Below, in pieces: positions 1 through 9,596 of a stretch of 46,237 bases of DNA. The notes beneath the pieces are model-generated. The model did not search any database, was not told the DNA's origin, and saw nothing but the letters and a program-made list of their open reading frames with translations. Position 1 is the first letter of the stretch; each line of letters starts with the position of its first letter. Source of the stretch: Burkholderiaceae bacterium (lineage in GTDB: Bacteria; Pseudomonadota; Gammaproteobacteria; Burkholderiales; Burkholderiaceae). The stretch spans positions 1 to 46,237 of the forward strand of contig CANCBK010000009.1 in assembly GCA_947374315.1 (NCBI GenBank), read 5' to 3'. Both the position numbers and the translations under genes were made by a program.

Positions 1-1
1 T

Positions 2-562
2 TTACATATGAGTGCCTTGGGTGCGGATTCGCAGGGCCCATCGATGTATCAGCGTAGTAAGGGTGATGGTGGGGACGCAGTCAAAGCCAGCAATTTGGAT
101 TGGACTATCTTTAGGCCTTCAGTCATTTTTGGCGCACAAGATCAATTTATTAATTTGTTTGCCAGGCTGACCAAGTTATTTCCAGCGATGCCTTTGGCTA
201 ATTCGGGGGCACAGTTTCAGCCAGTGAGCGTAGATGATGTTGCTACGGCGTTTATAAAATCCCTGAGGATGCCATCGACCATTCATCAGTCTTATGACCT
301 GGTGGGGCCTGCGGTTTACACCATGAAAGAGATTGTAGAATTCGCGGCCCGTAAGGTGAATACCCAATGCGCCATTATTCCGGCGCCGGGTTTTGTGGGA
401 TATCTACAGGCATTGGCGTTTGAGTTTTTGCCAATACCCACTTTAATGTCGCGTGACAACATTGCATCCATGCGATTGCCCAATATCTTGCCGCTCAATG
501 GCGTTGATGCCCTGACTACGATATTTGGGGTTAGCCGGCGCACATTAGAAGGCATGAAGTAA
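2..562 (+). CDS. Complex I NDUFA9-like NAD(P)-binding protein, 3' part
   Basis: C-terminal part of an atypical SDR/epimerase protein of the NDUFA9-like group. The frame is open to the left edge (Leu-His precede the first Met at base 8), so the Rossmann N-terminus with its GxxGxxG motif lies outside the window. Visible are the YxxxK-type stretch (MYQRSKGDGG), the conserved DWTIFRPSVIFG segment and a PVSVDDVA motif, which in this family form the active-site helix and substrate-domain boundary. In bacteria such proteins are annotated as NADH dehydrogenase-like or NAD(P)H-binding proteins and are not core complex I subunits. The stop is followed after 4 bp by cca on the same strand, suggesting co-transcription. 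The exact substrate is unknown. Confidence 0.8.
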   Translation, partial: LHMSALGADSQGPSMYQRSKGDGGDAVKASNLDWTIFRPSVIFGAQDQFINLFARLTKLFPAMPLANSGAQFQPVSVDDVATAFIKSLRMPSTIHQSYDLVGPAVYTMKEIVEFAARKVNTQCAIIPAPGFVGYLQALAFEFLPIPTLMSRDNIASMRLPNILPLNGVDALTTIFGVSRRTLEGMK

Positions 563-566
563 TTAA

Positions 567-1715
567 ATGAAGATTTACGCAGTCGGTGGCGCCATTCGGG
601 ATACCCTCATGGGTTTACCTGTGCACGATATCGATTATGTTGTCGTAGGCTCTAGCGTTGAAGAGATGATCGCGCAGGGCTATCGTCCGGTTGGCAAAGA
701 CTTCCCCGTGTTCTTGCACCCTGAAACAAAAGCTGAATATGCCTTGGCGCGAACGGAGCGTAAAACCGGCAAGGGCTACAAAGGGTTCATGTTTTATGCT
801 GACCCCAGCGTCACGCTAGAGCAAGACTTAGAGCGTCGCGATCTGACTATTAATGCAATGGCTCAGGAGGTTGGTGAGGATGGCAAGTACTTGGGTCTCA
901 TCATTGATCCTTATAACGGACAAGACGATTTAGCTGCCAAAGTCTTTCGTCATGTGTCCAATGCTTTTGCGGAAGACCCTTTGCGCCTATTACGCATTGC
1001 CCGTTTTGCAGCGCGCTTTCCGGACTTCACTGTGGCGCCTGAAACAATGGACGCTTTGCAGGCCATTGTTCAGTTAAATGAATTGTCAGTGCTCTCTGCT
1101 GAAAGAATTTGGCAGGAACTAGCAAGAGGCTTAACAGCGCATAAGCCAATGCGGATGTTCCAAGTTTTGCTTGATACAGGTGCGGCGAAAGCCCTGCTCT
1201 CTTCTACGCTCACAGCTAATCTAGCTAAAGAAGCATTTCGCGAGGAGTTGATTGCCCACCTACATTCTGCAAGTGAACGTTTAGAGGATCGCTGCGCATT
1301 GGTGTTGATGCATCTACCCGCTACCGAAATTCGGGCATGGGCGGAATCTGTCAAGATGCCAAATGATGTGCGTGATTTCAGTGAAATATTTAGCGAGCTG
1401 TATTTGCTGATCCAGAAATCTCTTGGCGCTGCTAGTGGAGCCTATGCGGCCATAGATGTATTGGCTTGGTTTAATCGGGCAGATGTTTGGCGAAAAGCTG
1501 AGCGGGCACGAGCTTTGCTGGATTTAGCTCAGCGCATTGGCTTGCGTGTGAACGCTGTGATCAATGCATTTCAAGAAGCGCAGTCACTCGAAATGGCAGC
1601 AATTATTGCCAGCCTTCCAGTTGAGGATCGATCGCATGGTGACAAAATTCGCGGCGCGATTGATGCTGCCAGATTGTCTGCTATTACTGCTGCACTCAAG
1701 ACGGTAGTTTCCTAG
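567..1715 (+). CDS. cca: CCA tRNA nucleotidyltransferase (class II, no HD domain)
   Basis: Adds or repairs the 3'-terminal CCA of tRNAs from CTP and ATP in the cytoplasm. The class II head domain is clear: GGAIRD at residues 7-12, the metal-binding DxD (D21, D23), the RRDLTINA nucleotide-recognition motif at 90-97 and the EDPLRLLR motif at 136-143. At 382 residues it lacks the C-terminal HD phosphohydrolase domain found in the 412-residue E. coli enzyme, and no HD motif is seen. It lies 4 bp after the upstream gene. Its TAG stop is staggered by one base with the stop of the convergent methyltransferase gene (bases CTAG, 1712-1715). High confidence in function. Confidence 0.95.
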   Translation: MKIYAVGGAIRDTLMGLPVHDIDYVVVGSSVEEMIAQGYRPVGKDFPVFLHPETKAEYALARTERKTGKGYKGFMFYADPSVTLEQDLERRDLTINAMAQEVGEDGKYLGLIIDPYNGQDDLAAKVFRHVSNAFAEDPLRLLRIARFAARFPDFTVAPETMDALQAIVQLNELSVLSAERIWQELARGLTAHKPMRMFQVLLDTGAAKALLSSTLTANLAKEAFREELIAHLHSASERLEDRCALVLMHLPATEIRAWAESVKMPNDVRDFSEIFSELYLLIQKSLGAASGAYAAIDVLAWFNRADVWRKAERARALLDLAQRIGLRVNAVINAFQEAQSLEMAAIIASLPVEDRSHGDKIRGAIDAARLSAITAALKTVVS

Positions 1716-2899
1716 AGTCGATTCCTGCCTCTTACGCCTGGCAGATCTTCCAGAATGTAGTCTGGCAATAGGGCACTGAGGTTCTTTGAAAATGCAAAGA
1801 CTTTAAAGAGTTCCCCCATCTCTGCTTCAGACAAAAGCTTTTGCAATGCATTGGAGATCGGCAAGAACGTTTCTGGATTGCTAGGGTCGCCAATCTCGAG
1901 GGCAATGTCGCCAATGCCGGCATCTAATAAATAAGACGCCTGATTGCTGAGATAGACATCATCGACTTTCTCCTCTAATGCGCTACGGGCGATTTGAGAC
2001 CACTCTACATGCGTAGTTAAGTCGCATAGACCGGGAAGATGAAATGGATCCTGAATAGCGTGATGTCGATGGTGTGCCATCAGCGTGCCTTCTAGGCGCT
2101 GAGCGTGGTAGTACTCGCCTTCTGGAAACCCATAGTCAAACGTGAGAAATAATCCAGTATCGAGTTGTTTGGCTACATGACGCATCCAAGCATTTGCTTG
2201 GGCGTGTAATTCGGTAACGTAGCCTTCGGAAAAATTTCCAGTGCACAACATTTTAGGAAGTAGAGCTTGCTCTACTGGTTTCCCGGGCAGCCAAACCAAC
2301 TTGCCATCCAGAACTGCTACACCATGTAAATACCAAAAGCCATTTTGGAAAATGATGGCATCACAAGGAATTGCATCAATCACTTCATTGGCCAGAATGA
2401 CGCCTTTGAAATTGCTGGGCATAGAACTGAGCCAAGTGGATTCTGTAGCAAGGTTGAGTTTCTGTGAAAGTGTCTTGAGCCGCTCCCCCTGTCTTTGTGC
2501 AAGATCAGGCGAGATCTCAATGATGTCGTAACGATCCAACGAGAAATCAAGATCGTGGAGGCGCATCAATATAGATTCAGCCAGTTTTCCTGTGCCGGCG
2601 CCAAACTCCAAAATCTGGGTGGGGAGTCCTTGTGCCTGTAAACCCTCAAGAATGGGCAGGAGGGTGGAAACAATTGCGGCGCCAAATAAAGGGGAGAGCT
2701 CAGGGGCGGTCGTGAAATCCCCGCCTGCACCTAATTTATGAGCCCCGGCGCTGTAATAACCCATGCCTGGTTCATATAAAGCCATCTCCATATACCTAGA
2801 GAATGGCATCCAGCCCCCTTGGGAGGCAATTTCGGCCATTATTTTTTGCTGAAGAAGCTCGGTATGCGCCGTTTCAAGGCTGGTCAAGGTAATATCCAT
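1712..2899 (-). CDS. MidA/NDUFAF7-family SAM-dependent methyltransferase
   Basis: Member of the NDUFAF7/MidA (DUF185, COG1565) class I methyltransferase family, 395 residues, a usual family length. Signature segments are the [15 protein letters not shown] stretch continuing into TTAPELS (about residues 48-69) and the glycine-rich SAM loop EFGAGTGKL at 98-106. In mitochondria NDUFAF7 methylates an arginine of the complex I subunit NDUFS2. A complex I role here is plausible but not shown by the sequence. It is convergent with cca and divergent from the SDR gene at 2925; the two start codons are only 25 bp apart, so at least one promoter must sit in coding sequence. Confidence 0.88.
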   Translation of the reverse strand: MDITLTSLETAHTELLQQKIMAEIASQGGWMPFSRYMEMALYEPGMGYYSAGAHKLGAGGDFTTAPELSPLFGAAIVSTLLPILEGLQAQGLPTQILEFGAGTGKLAESILMRLHDLDFSLDRYDIIEISPDLAQRQGERLKTLSQKLNLATESTWLSSMPSNFKGVILANEVIDAIPCDAIIFQNGFWYLHGVAVLDGKLVWLPGKPVEQALLPKMLCTGNFSEGYVTELHAQANAWMRHVAKQLDTGLFLTFDYGFPEGEYYHAQRLEGTLMAHHRHHAIQDPFHLPGLCDLTTHVEWSQIARSALEEKVDDVYLSNQASYLLDAGIGDIALEIGDPSNPETFLPISNALQKLLSEAEMGELFKVFAFSKNLSALLPDYILEDLPGVRGRNRL

Positions 2900-2924
2900 A
2901 GCTCGCTAGTCTAAGAGAATTTAA

Positions 2925-3746
2925 GTGAACTTGAGTTCAAATACCCCAACCCAGAAAAATAAAGCGGTTTTAGTGACTGGCGCTGCCAAGCGTCTAGGTC
3001 GGGAAATTGCCTTGGAATTCGCCCGACAGGGCTGGGATGTGGCGGTCCATTACGGCAGCTCGGCTACCGAGGCACGGGCAACGGCGGCTGAAATTAAGCA
3101 ATTGGGTCGTAAGGCGGAAGTATTTCAAGCGGACTTGGCCAAAGATGTGGAAGTGAATGCCTTATTTTCATCAGTTACTGGTCAGTTTGAACATCTCCAT
3201 TGCTTAGTGAATAGTGCCTCCATCTTTGAATATGATCGCGCTAATTCAGACTCCCCCTTGAGTGGCAAAAGTGTGCAAGAGCATATGCAGGTTAATTTAG
3301 CTGCGCCTATCTTGTTATCTCAGCTGATGTTTGAGTTTCAAAGAAATAAAGCTGTAAAAAATACGGATGCAGATTCTGCAATTGCATCAGTTATTCAATT
3401 GCTCGATCAAAAGTTGATTAATCTCAATCCGGATTATTTGTCTTACACCTTATCTAAAGCGGCGCTTCTCACATCAGTGGAGTTGTTGGCAGTCGACTTT
3501 GCTCCATATTTAAGGGTTATGGGTTTGGCGCCTGGAATTACCTTGCCATCTGGAAATCAAAGTAATGAAGGTTTCACTAATGCGCACCAAATGACGCCAT
3601 TAGGAAGGTCTTCGACCCCGAGCGACATTGCTAAAGCCGCCGTATTTTTGGCAAGTTCAAATGCTATCACGGGCACAACTTTGTATGTCGATGGCGGACA
3701 ACACTTATTGCCATCCTCCCGTGATGTGATGTTTAAAACGAATTAA
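2925..3746 (+). CDS. Pteridine-reductase-like SDR (FolM/PTR1 type)
   Basis: Short-chain dehydrogenase, 273 residues, GTG start. The NADPH-binding TGAAKRLG motif (18-25) carries Lys-Arg where classical SDRs have other residues, typical of NADPH-dependent pteridine reductases. The catalytic triad is Asp-Tyr-Lys rather than Ser-Tyr-Lys: D161, Y174 and K178 have exactly the 13- and 4-residue spacing of D181/Y194/K198 in Leishmania PTR1. Substrate is therefore probably dihydropterin, dihydromonapterin or dihydrofolate. The next gene, 23 bp downstream, is folB, which supports a role in folate or pterin metabolism. In bacteria lacking FolA a FolM-type enzyme can supply dihydrofolate reductase activity; whether this organism lacks FolA cannot be seen here. 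Confidence 0.87.
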   Translation: MNLSSNTPTQKNKAVLVTGAAKRLGREIALEFARQGWDVAVHYGSSATEARATAAEIKQLGRKAEVFQADLAKDVEVNALFSSVTGQFEHLHCLVNSASIFEYDRANSDSPLSGKSVQEHMQVNLAAPILLSQLMFEFQRNKAVKNTDADSAIASVIQLLDQKLINLNPDYLSYTLSKAALLTSVELLAVDFAPYLRVMGLAPGITLPSGNQSNEGFTNAHQMTPLGRSSTPSDIAKAAVFLASSNAITGTTLYVDGGQHLLPSSRDVMFKTN

Positions 3747-3769
3747 GTAAAAGAGGCAATACAAAAATT

Positions 3770-4165
3770 ATGCACGCTATTCTTTCTCATCCTGCTTTAG
3801 TGGATTGTCGCCGTTTGTTTTTGAAGGACTACGAAATCTATATCAATATTGGTGTTCATGATTTTGAGAAGAAGGCTGAGCAGCGCGTGATTTTGAATGT
3901 CGATTTATATATTCCGCTCGCAGCAAATACCCCCTCTCATGATGCATTGGAGGAGGTGGTTGACTATGACTTCATGCGTGAAACCATTAAGGCACGGTCT
4001 TCTCAGGGCCATATTCATTTGCAAGAGACCTTTTGTGATGACATCATCACTGCGATGCTATTGCACCCCAAAGTGATCGCAGCTCGTGTGAGTACTGCCA
4101 AGCCCGATGTGTATCCCGATTGCCACTCCGTTGGTGTTGAGGTATTTCGGATGAAGCAAGTTTAA
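3770..4165 (+). CDS. folB: Dihydroneopterin aldolase
   Basis: Cleaves 7,8-dihydroneopterin to 6-hydroxymethyl-7,8-dihydropterin and glycolaldehyde in folate synthesis. The 131-residue length fits (about 120 in most bacteria, with a roughly 12-residue N-terminal addition). Conserved features: the FLKDYEIYINIGVHDFEK segment (17-34) with the substrate-binding Glu, the VVDYD motif near 63-67 and the catalytic Lys in the AKP motif (K111). It follows the pteridine-reductase-like SDR by 23 bp, forming a small pterin operon that may run on into ttcA 43 bp downstream. Confidence 0.92.
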   Translation: MHAILSHPALVDCRRLFLKDYEIYINIGVHDFEKKAEQRVILNVDLYIPLAANTPSHDALEEVVDYDFMRETIKARSSQGHIHLQETFCDDIITAMLLHPKVIAARVSTAKPDVYPDCHSVGVEVFRMKQV

Positions 4166-4208
4166 AGAAAAATGATTAGAAAAGTATTGAGAAGAGAATT
4201 CAGTAGCC

Positions 4209-5117
4209 ATGGGTGATATCCGCAAAGTCGTTTTGGAAGAAAACAAGCTTGAGAAAAAGCTATGCCGTTTAGTTGGTCAAGCGATTGGCGACTTTGGCAT
4301 GATCGAAGACGGCGATAAAGTGATGGTGTGCTTATCAGGCGGCAAAGATAGTTATGCCATGCTCGACATCTTATTAAAGCTACGCGAGCGCGCCCCAATC
4401 AATTTTGAAATCGTGGCTGTTAATTTGGATCAGAAGCAGCCAGGATTTCCGGCGGAGATTTTGCCAAACTATTTAAAGGCTTTAGGCGTTCAATTTCATA
4501 TTGAAAATCAAGACACCTATAGTATCGTGAAGCGCGTTATTCCAGAGGGAAAAACGACTTGTGGACTGTGCTCTCGATTACGTCGTGGTATTTTGTATCG
4601 TGTAGCAGATGAGTTGGGTGCAACAAAAATTGCTTTAGGACACCACCGCGATGACATCTTGGAAACCTTGCTTCTCAATATGTTCTTTGCGGGAAAACTA
4701 AAAGGGATGCCGCCCAAGTTGCGTTCTGATGATGGCAAACATATCGTGATTCGCCCCCTCGCTTACGTTCCTGAAAAATTGCTTGAGCGCTATGCGGTCG
4801 ATATGAGCTTCCCGATTATTCCGTGTAATCTTTGCGGTAGTCAGCCCAATTTGCAGCGTGGCGCCATGAAAGATATGTTGCGTGAATGGGAAAAGAAGCA
4901 TCCTGGACGTGTCGAGAATTTATTTCGCTCAATGCACCATATCGTCCCATCCCATTTAATGGATGGCGAGGCCTTTGATTTCAAAAACCTCGAGATCTCT
5001 ACTGAGCTATCAGGCATCGCCGCTAGATCGGCTGGCGACAAAGCAATTGATGAGACGGAAATCGATGAATTAGCCTGCGGAACCCTTATTCAAGGGACTT
5101 ATAATCTGTCTTTATGA
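4209..5117 (+). CDS. ttcA: tRNA 2-thiocytidine(32) synthetase TtcA
   Basis: Iron-sulfur PP-loop ATPase that makes 2-thiocytidine at position 32 of some tRNAs. The PP-loop is SGGKDS at residues 43-48. Cluster cysteines are the CGLC pair (C118, C121) and a further CNLC pair (C206, C209); the E. coli enzyme uses C122, C125 and C222, so one of the second pair is the probable third ligand. GHHRDD near 144-149 is the family's conserved segment. Length 302 is normal. Its stop overlaps the glmU start by ATGA (5114-5117), implying translational coupling. Confidence 0.95.
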   Translation: MGDIRKVVLEENKLEKKLCRLVGQAIGDFGMIEDGDKVMVCLSGGKDSYAMLDILLKLRERAPINFEIVAVNLDQKQPGFPAEILPNYLKALGVQFHIENQDTYSIVKRVIPEGKTTCGLCSRLRRGILYRVADELGATKIALGHHRDDILETLLLNMFFAGKLKGMPPKLRSDDGKHIVIRPLAYVPEKLLERYAVDMSFPIIPCNLCGSQPNLQRGAMKDMLREWEKKHPGRVENLFRSMHHIVPSHLMDGEAFDFKNLEISTELSGIAARSAGDKAIDETEIDELACGTLIQGTYNLSL

Positions 5118-6601
5118 ACATCGTTATTTTGGCTGCTGGGCAGGGAAAGCGGATGAAATCCGCATTACCCAAGGTTCTCCAAACCTTGGCCGGGAAACCG
5201 CTTCTCCAGCATGTTTTAAATACAGCCCTAGCTTTACAGGGTAAGACCGCCAACACTGGACCTATCGTGGTTATCGGCCATGGTGCTGGCGATGTACAGC
5301 AATTTCTTCAGATCACCAGTGAGCAAGATCCTGGCTTTAGCAAGGTAAGCACGGCATTACAGGCTGAGCAAAAAGGAACGGGTCACGCTTTATTACAAGC
5401 TTTGCCTAAATTGGATCTCAAAGAACCTACTTTGGTTCTGTATGGCGATGTCCCGCTAACCACTAAACAGACGCTTTCTAGGTTGGTCAAATTGGCTGAT
5501 GGTGTGCGTGGCCAAGATTCTGCTTTGGCTTTGCTTACCCAAAATCTCAGCAACCCAACAGGCTACGGCCGCATCGTGCGCGATATCGATGGGTCAGTCA
5601 AAGAGATTGTTGAGGAAAAAGATGCAACGCCTGCGCAAAAGCGCATTCAGGAAATTAATACCGGGATTATGGTTTTGCCAAGCAATTCACTAAAGAAGTG
5701 GTTGAAGGCGCTACGCGCTAGCAATGCTCAAGGTGAGTACTATTTAACCGATGTCATTGCGATGGCTGTTAAAGATGGTGTACCAATTCGCACGGCACAA
5801 GCAGATGCTGAATATGAAACTGTTGGCGTCAACAGTCGCGATCAATTGGCCGCGCTAGAGCGAGTGCATCAACTTAATCAAGCCAATCTATTGATGGATG
5901 CTGGCGTTTCTTTGGCCGATCCAGCGCGCATCGATATTCGCGGAACGCTAGAGTGCGGCACTGATGTTTTTATTGATGTGGGCTGTGTATTTGAGGGCTA
6001 CGTCACTTTGGCATCGGGCACCAAGGTTGGTCCTTACTGCATTATTCGCAATAGCGTGGTTGGTAAAAATGTATGCATTCACTCTTTTAGTCATCTTGAT
6101 GGCGCCAAGGTTGGTGCCAGTTCCTTGATTGGGCCTTATGCGCGTTTACGTCCTGGCGCAGATTTAGCAAACGATGTACATATTGGTAACTTTGTTGAAG
6201 TGAAGAACAGCAAGATCGCCCCCAACAGCAAGGCCAATCATCTAGCTTACGTGGGTGATTCGATTGTGGGCTCTAGAGTCAATATTGGCGCAGGTACGAT
6301 TACTTGTAACTACGATGGCGTCAATAAACACCAAACCATTATTGAGGATGATGTCTTCATTGGTTCCGATACCCAGTTGGTTGCTCCTGTACGCGTTGGG
6401 CGCGGCGCCACTTTGGGTGCTGGCACAACCCTGACTAAAGACGCACCTCCCAATCAGTTAACCGTGTCGCGAGCTAAGCAAATATCTTTACAGTGGCAGC
6501 GTCCTGTCAAGCAAGAAATGAAATCAGCACCTAAGAAATCAGCGTCTAAAAAAGTCGCTCTCAAGGTAGCAAGCAAAAAATCCGTTAAGGCTAAAAAATA
6601 A
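5114..6601 (+). CDS. glmU: Bifunctional GlmU (GlcN-1-P acetyltransferase / GlcNAc-1-P uridylyltransferase)
   Basis: Makes UDP-GlcNAc for peptidoglycan and LPS. N-terminal uridylyltransferase: [11 protein letters not shown] (6-16) is the nucleotide-binding signature and YGDVPL the metal-binding part. The C-terminal left-handed beta-helix carries the acetyltransferase; H376 in NHLAYVGDS corresponds to catalytic H363 of E. coli. The protein is 495 residues against 456 in E. coli: after the usual end (WQRP) there is a tail of about 29 residues rich in Lys, Ala and Ser. It overlaps ttcA by 4 bp and its TAA shares one base with the glmS ATG, so the ttcA-glmU-glmS chain is tightly coupled. Confidence 0.96.
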   Translation: MNIVILAAGQGKRMKSALPKVLQTLAGKPLLQHVLNTALALQGKTANTGPIVVIGHGAGDVQQFLQITSEQDPGFSKVSTALQAEQKGTGHALLQALPKLDLKEPTLVLYGDVPLTTKQTLSRLVKLADGVRGQDSALALLTQNLSNPTGYGRIVRDIDGSVKEIVEEKDATPAQKRIQEINTGIMVLPSNSLKKWLKALRASNAQGEYYLTDVIAMAVKDGVPIRTAQADAEYETVGVNSRDQLAALERVHQLNQANLLMDAGVSLADPARIDIRGTLECGTDVFIDVGCVFEGYVTLASGTKVGPYCIIRNSVVGKNVCIHSFSHLDGAKVGASSLIGPYARLRPGADLANDVHIGNFVEVKNSKIAPNSKANHLAYVGDSIVGSRVNIGAGTITCNYDGVNKHQTIIEDDVFIGSDTQLVAPVRVGRGATLGAGTTLTKDAPPNQLTVSRAKQISLQWQRPVKQEMKSAPKKSASKKVALKVASKKSVKAKK

Positions 6602-8433
6602 TGTGCGGAATCGTTGGCGCAGCATCGCTTAAGAATATTGTTGATGTGTTGATTGAAGGCCTGCGTCGCCTCGAATACCGCGGTTATGATTCTTGTGGTT
6701 TTGCTGTGATTAATGGCGATGATGCCAAGCATCCAATTGAGCGTGCTCGCACCACTGCACGAGTTTCAGAGCTGGCGGAGCAGGGTAAAGATTTTCATGG
6801 AACCTTGGGTATTGCTCATACCCGCTGGGCAACCCATGGCAAGCCAGATACGCAAAATGCCCATCCGCATGTCTCCGGTGGATTAATCGCTGTCGTCCAC
6901 AACGGCATCATAGAAAATTATGAAACGCTTCGCACCGAACTTAAGGCTGCGGGATATGTGTTTACTTCGGAAACGGATACCGAAGTGATTGCGCATTTAA
7001 TTCATCAAGCTTATGTAGCCAGTAAGCAAGTAGATTTAGTCGCTTCAGTCAGATCTGTATTGCCACGATTGCATGGCGCTTACGCAATTGGCGTGATTGC
7101 ACAAGATCGCCCAGACATTTTGGTGGGCGCGCGAGTGGGGTCCCCTTTAGTTGTGGCCCTTGGCGAGAATGAAAATTTCCTGGCCTCTGACGCCCTAGCT
7201 TTGGCTGGTCGCGCACATTCGATGATGTATCTCGAAGAGGGTGATGTCGCCGTTCTAAAGGCCGATAGCGTCGAGATTATTGATCAAGCTGGTAAAGCGG
7301 CCCAAAGAGAGCACAAGGCAATGCCGGCGCAAGCTGACTCTGTAGATTTGGGTCCTTACCAGCATTACATGCAAAAAGAGATCTTCGAGCAGCCTAGAGC
7401 GATAGGCGATACGCTTGCCAATATCGCCAGTTTTGGCCCAGAACTTTTTAATGCCGACCCCGAGCAATGGAAACAGTTTGATCAAATTTTGATCTTGGCT
7501 TGCGGTACGAGTTATTACTCTGCCTGTGTTGCCAAGTATTGGTTGGAAGATCTTGCGGGAATTCCGACGCAGGTAGAGATTGCAAGTGAATATCGCTATC
7601 GCACCACTGTGCCCAATCCCAATACATTAATAGTGGTGGTATCTCAGTCCGGTGAGACTGCTGATACTTTGGCCGCCTTGCGTCATGCGCAGGCCTTGGG
7701 CCATCAATACACCTTGGCCATTTGCAATGTTGCCAGCAGTGCGATGGTTCGTGAAACCCACTGGAGCTTTTTAACGAAAGCCGGTACTGAGATTGGCGTT
7801 GCCTCTACCAAGGCTTTCACTACTCAGTTAGTTGCCCTCTACTTATTGGCAGTCTCGTTGGCAAAGCGGGCAGGCAAAGTAAGTCCTGAGCGAGAAAAAG
7901 CGCTGCTGCGAGATTTACGCCATTTGCCAAAAGCCTTGCATGCAGTGTTGGCGCTTGAGCCCCAAATCATCGCTTGGAGCGTTGCTTTTGCTAAATGTGA
8001 AAACGCCCTATTCTTGGGGCGTGGCATGCATTATCCAATTGCGCTTGAAGGCGCCCTCAAGCTGAAAGAGATTTCTTATATACATGCTGAGGCTTATCCG
8101 GCTGGAGAGTTAAAGCATGGGCCTCTTGCGCTCGTTACTGAGAAGATGCCAGTAGTTACGGTAGCTCCTAAGGATGACTTATTGGAGAAGCTTAAATCCA
8201 ATATGCAGGAAGTAAAAGCCCGTGGTGGCAAGTTATATGTCTTCGCCGATCAAGATACTGATATCACTAGTAGTGAAGGTATCCACGTCATCCGTTTGCC
8301 TGAGCACTACGGCAATCTCTCCCCAATCTTGCATGTAGTTCCATTGCAGCTCTTGGCGTATCACACGGCTTGCGCACTAGGCACTGATGTAGACAAGCCT
8401 CGCAATCTAGCAAAGAGCGTTACGGTCGAGTAA
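6601..8433 (+). CDS. glmS: Glutamine--fructose-6-phosphate aminotransferase (isomerizing)
   Basis: Makes glucosamine-6-phosphate from fructose-6-phosphate and glutamine, the first step toward UDP-GlcNAc. It begins MCGIVG with Cys2 as the glutaminase nucleophile. The amidotransferase domain fills about residues 1-240 ([16 protein letters not shown]), followed by two SIS sugar-isomerase domains (CGTSYYSA and SQSGETADT in the first), and it ends with the diagnostic [13 protein letters not shown]. Length 610 is normal. The start codon shares its A with the glmU stop, leaving no room for a glmS ribozyme or a leader. There is no obvious U-tract terminator before the convergent gene at 8477. Confidence 0.97.
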   Translation: MCGIVGAASLKNIVDVLIEGLRRLEYRGYDSCGFAVINGDDAKHPIERARTTARVSELAEQGKDFHGTLGIAHTRWATHGKPDTQNAHPHVSGGLIAVVHNGIIENYETLRTELKAAGYVFTSETDTEVIAHLIHQAYVASKQVDLVASVRSVLPRLHGAYAIGVIAQDRPDILVGARVGSPLVVALGENENFLASDALALAGRAHSMMYLEEGDVAVLKADSVEIIDQAGKAAQREHKAMPAQADSVDLGPYQHYMQKEIFEQPRAIGDTLANIASFGPELFNADPEQWKQFDQILILACGTSYYSACVAKYWLEDLAGIPTQVEIASEYRYRTTVPNPNTLIVVVSQSGETADTLAALRHAQALGHQYTLAICNVASSAMVRETHWSFLTKAGTEIGVASTKAFTTQLVALYLLAVSLAKRAGKVSPEREKALLRDLRHLPKALHAVLALEPQIIAWSVAFAKCENALFLGRGMHYPIALEGALKLKEISYIHAEAYPAGELKHGPLALVTEKMPVVTVAPKDDLLEKLKSNMQEVKARGGKLYVFADQDTDITSSEGIHVIRLPEHYGNLSPILHVVPLQLLAYHTACALGTDVDKPRNLAKSVTVE

Positions 8434-8476
8434 TTCTAGGGTGGGCTTGCAGCTGCCGTCTCATCGTTCACTCTAA

Positions 8477-8779
8477 TTACACAATCTCATAAGTGAGCAG
8501 CAGTACTGCGGCCCCCATGCAGAGCAGTGCCAGCATAAATACCTTATCCGCAATATCTTCAAAATATATTTTTTTAGAGTGACTTCGAATCGAGAGGTAG
8601 GAAAAGACTGAGCTGGCGAGAAAGATGAGCGCATCTAAAGCGAGAAGATCATCAACCCAATAGGCGACTCCTCGACTGGACTGGGTGAGCTTCACAATAC
8701 TGATAACGGTCATACAGACCCCGAGCATTGCGCCCGAAGTCGGAAGAATATGACCGCTTAAGTTATTAGTTTGGCGCAT
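8477..8779 (-). CDS. Small membrane protein of unknown function
   Basis: A 100-residue protein I do not recognise. It has three hydrophobic segments, roughly residues 13-29, 43-62 and 80-99, and no signal peptide cleavage site, so it is probably an inner-membrane protein. Its start codon abuts the stop codon of the LTXXQ-like gene with no intervening base, so the two are surely one transcript. The convergent neighbour is glmS, 43 bp away. Its linkage to a periplasmic LTXXQ protein and a nearby ECF sigma system suggests envelope function, but no activity can be assigned. Confidence 0.65.
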   Translation of the reverse strand: MRQTNNLSGHILPTSGAMLGVCMTVISIVKLTQSSRGVAYWVDDLLALDALIFLASSVFSYLSIRSHSKKIYFEDIADKVFMLALLCMGAAVLLLTYEIV

Positions 8780-9451
8780 TTATTGATGAATATAACCTGG
8801 CAAAGAACTTGATCCAGAGTTTTGGCTTGGTGCTGGTGACCCGCCAAGATCAGGTAAGTTGTAGTTGGGTTGATTTGCCCCTAGTCTTTTGGGGCTTGCA
8901 GCAATATAAGTAGGAACTCTACTGTCAAATATTGCCTTTTGTTCTGCGGTAAGCGTTTTGTAGAGTGGTTTAGCCGCCTCTGCAGTCTCTTTAAGTGTGG
9001 TGTACCGGCTCTTGGCATCATCGCTGACCTGACTTAAATACTGTATCCCATCAAGATTATTGCTAGTGCCGCCGTTATTTAATTTGGCTCTTTCTTTAGC
9101 AACATCGCTCGCATACAGTCGTACTTTGGTTGCAAAATTACCCCATGCCTTTGTTTGTTCGGGCTTTAGCTTTAGCTCCTCTTCCAGCTGCGATAAACGA
9201 GTCTCAATTTGCTCATAGGTTAGCAGATGAGAGCCTGGCGCTGGCATTGCCAAATGATTGTTTGTTGCGGCACTAGAAGAGTCTGGATTTGAGGCATTAC
9301 GCCCAGCACCTCTCCGCATTCCAGGCGTACCTGGAATTCCAGAGCCTTGAGATCCACCCCACTGAGCGTAAGCCGTCTTTATGGGGAGCGTGGTCACCAA
9401 AACTAGCAAACTCAAGAGGATTGATTGTAATTGTTTGAAAAGCAGGTTCAT
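8780..9451 (-). CDS. Periplasmic LTXXQ-motif (Spy/CpxP-like) protein
   Basis: Secreted protein of 223 residues. Residues 1-29 form a signal peptide ending TAYA, probably cleaved by signal peptidase I. A low-complexity Gly/Ser/Asn/Pro stretch (30-75) precedes a helical core with two LTXXQ-like motifs, LKPEQ near residue 97 and LTAEQ near 166, as in the Spy/CpxP family of periplasmic chaperones and metal-resistance proteins. The C-terminal 40 residues are again Pro/Gly/Ser/Asn-rich. It is the first gene of a two-gene minus-strand unit and lies head to head, 145 bp away, with a second helical periplasmic protein linked to an ECF sigma factor. Chaperone or sensor roles are both possible. Confidence 0.7.
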   Translation of the reverse strand: MNLLFKQLQSILLSLLVLVTTLPIKTAYAQWGGSQGSGIPGTPGMRRGAGRNASNPDSSSAATNNHLAMPAPGSHLLTYEQIETRLSQLEEELKLKPEQTKAWGNFATKVRLYASDVAKERAKLNNGGTSNNLDGIQYLSQVSDDAKSRYTTLKETAEAAKPLYKTLTAEQKAIFDSRVPTYIAASPKRLGANQPNYNLPDLGGSPAPSQNSGSSSLPGYIHQ

Positions 9452-9596
9452 TTGACTTATATTTTTTACTGTTGAGTCTTATTAGACTCTGATTAAGTTA
9501 AATACTTACTGCGTAACTGAAAATAATTATTTATTGGTAGTGCATAAGTTTTTTCTCATGAGTTGCGTCTAAGTATTAACAAACAAGGAGAAGCAA

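Noticed and set aside
6560..6601. glmS ribozyme or leader regulation
   Set aside because: glmU and glmS share one base, so there is no untranslated leader, and that ribozyme is typical of Firmicutes.
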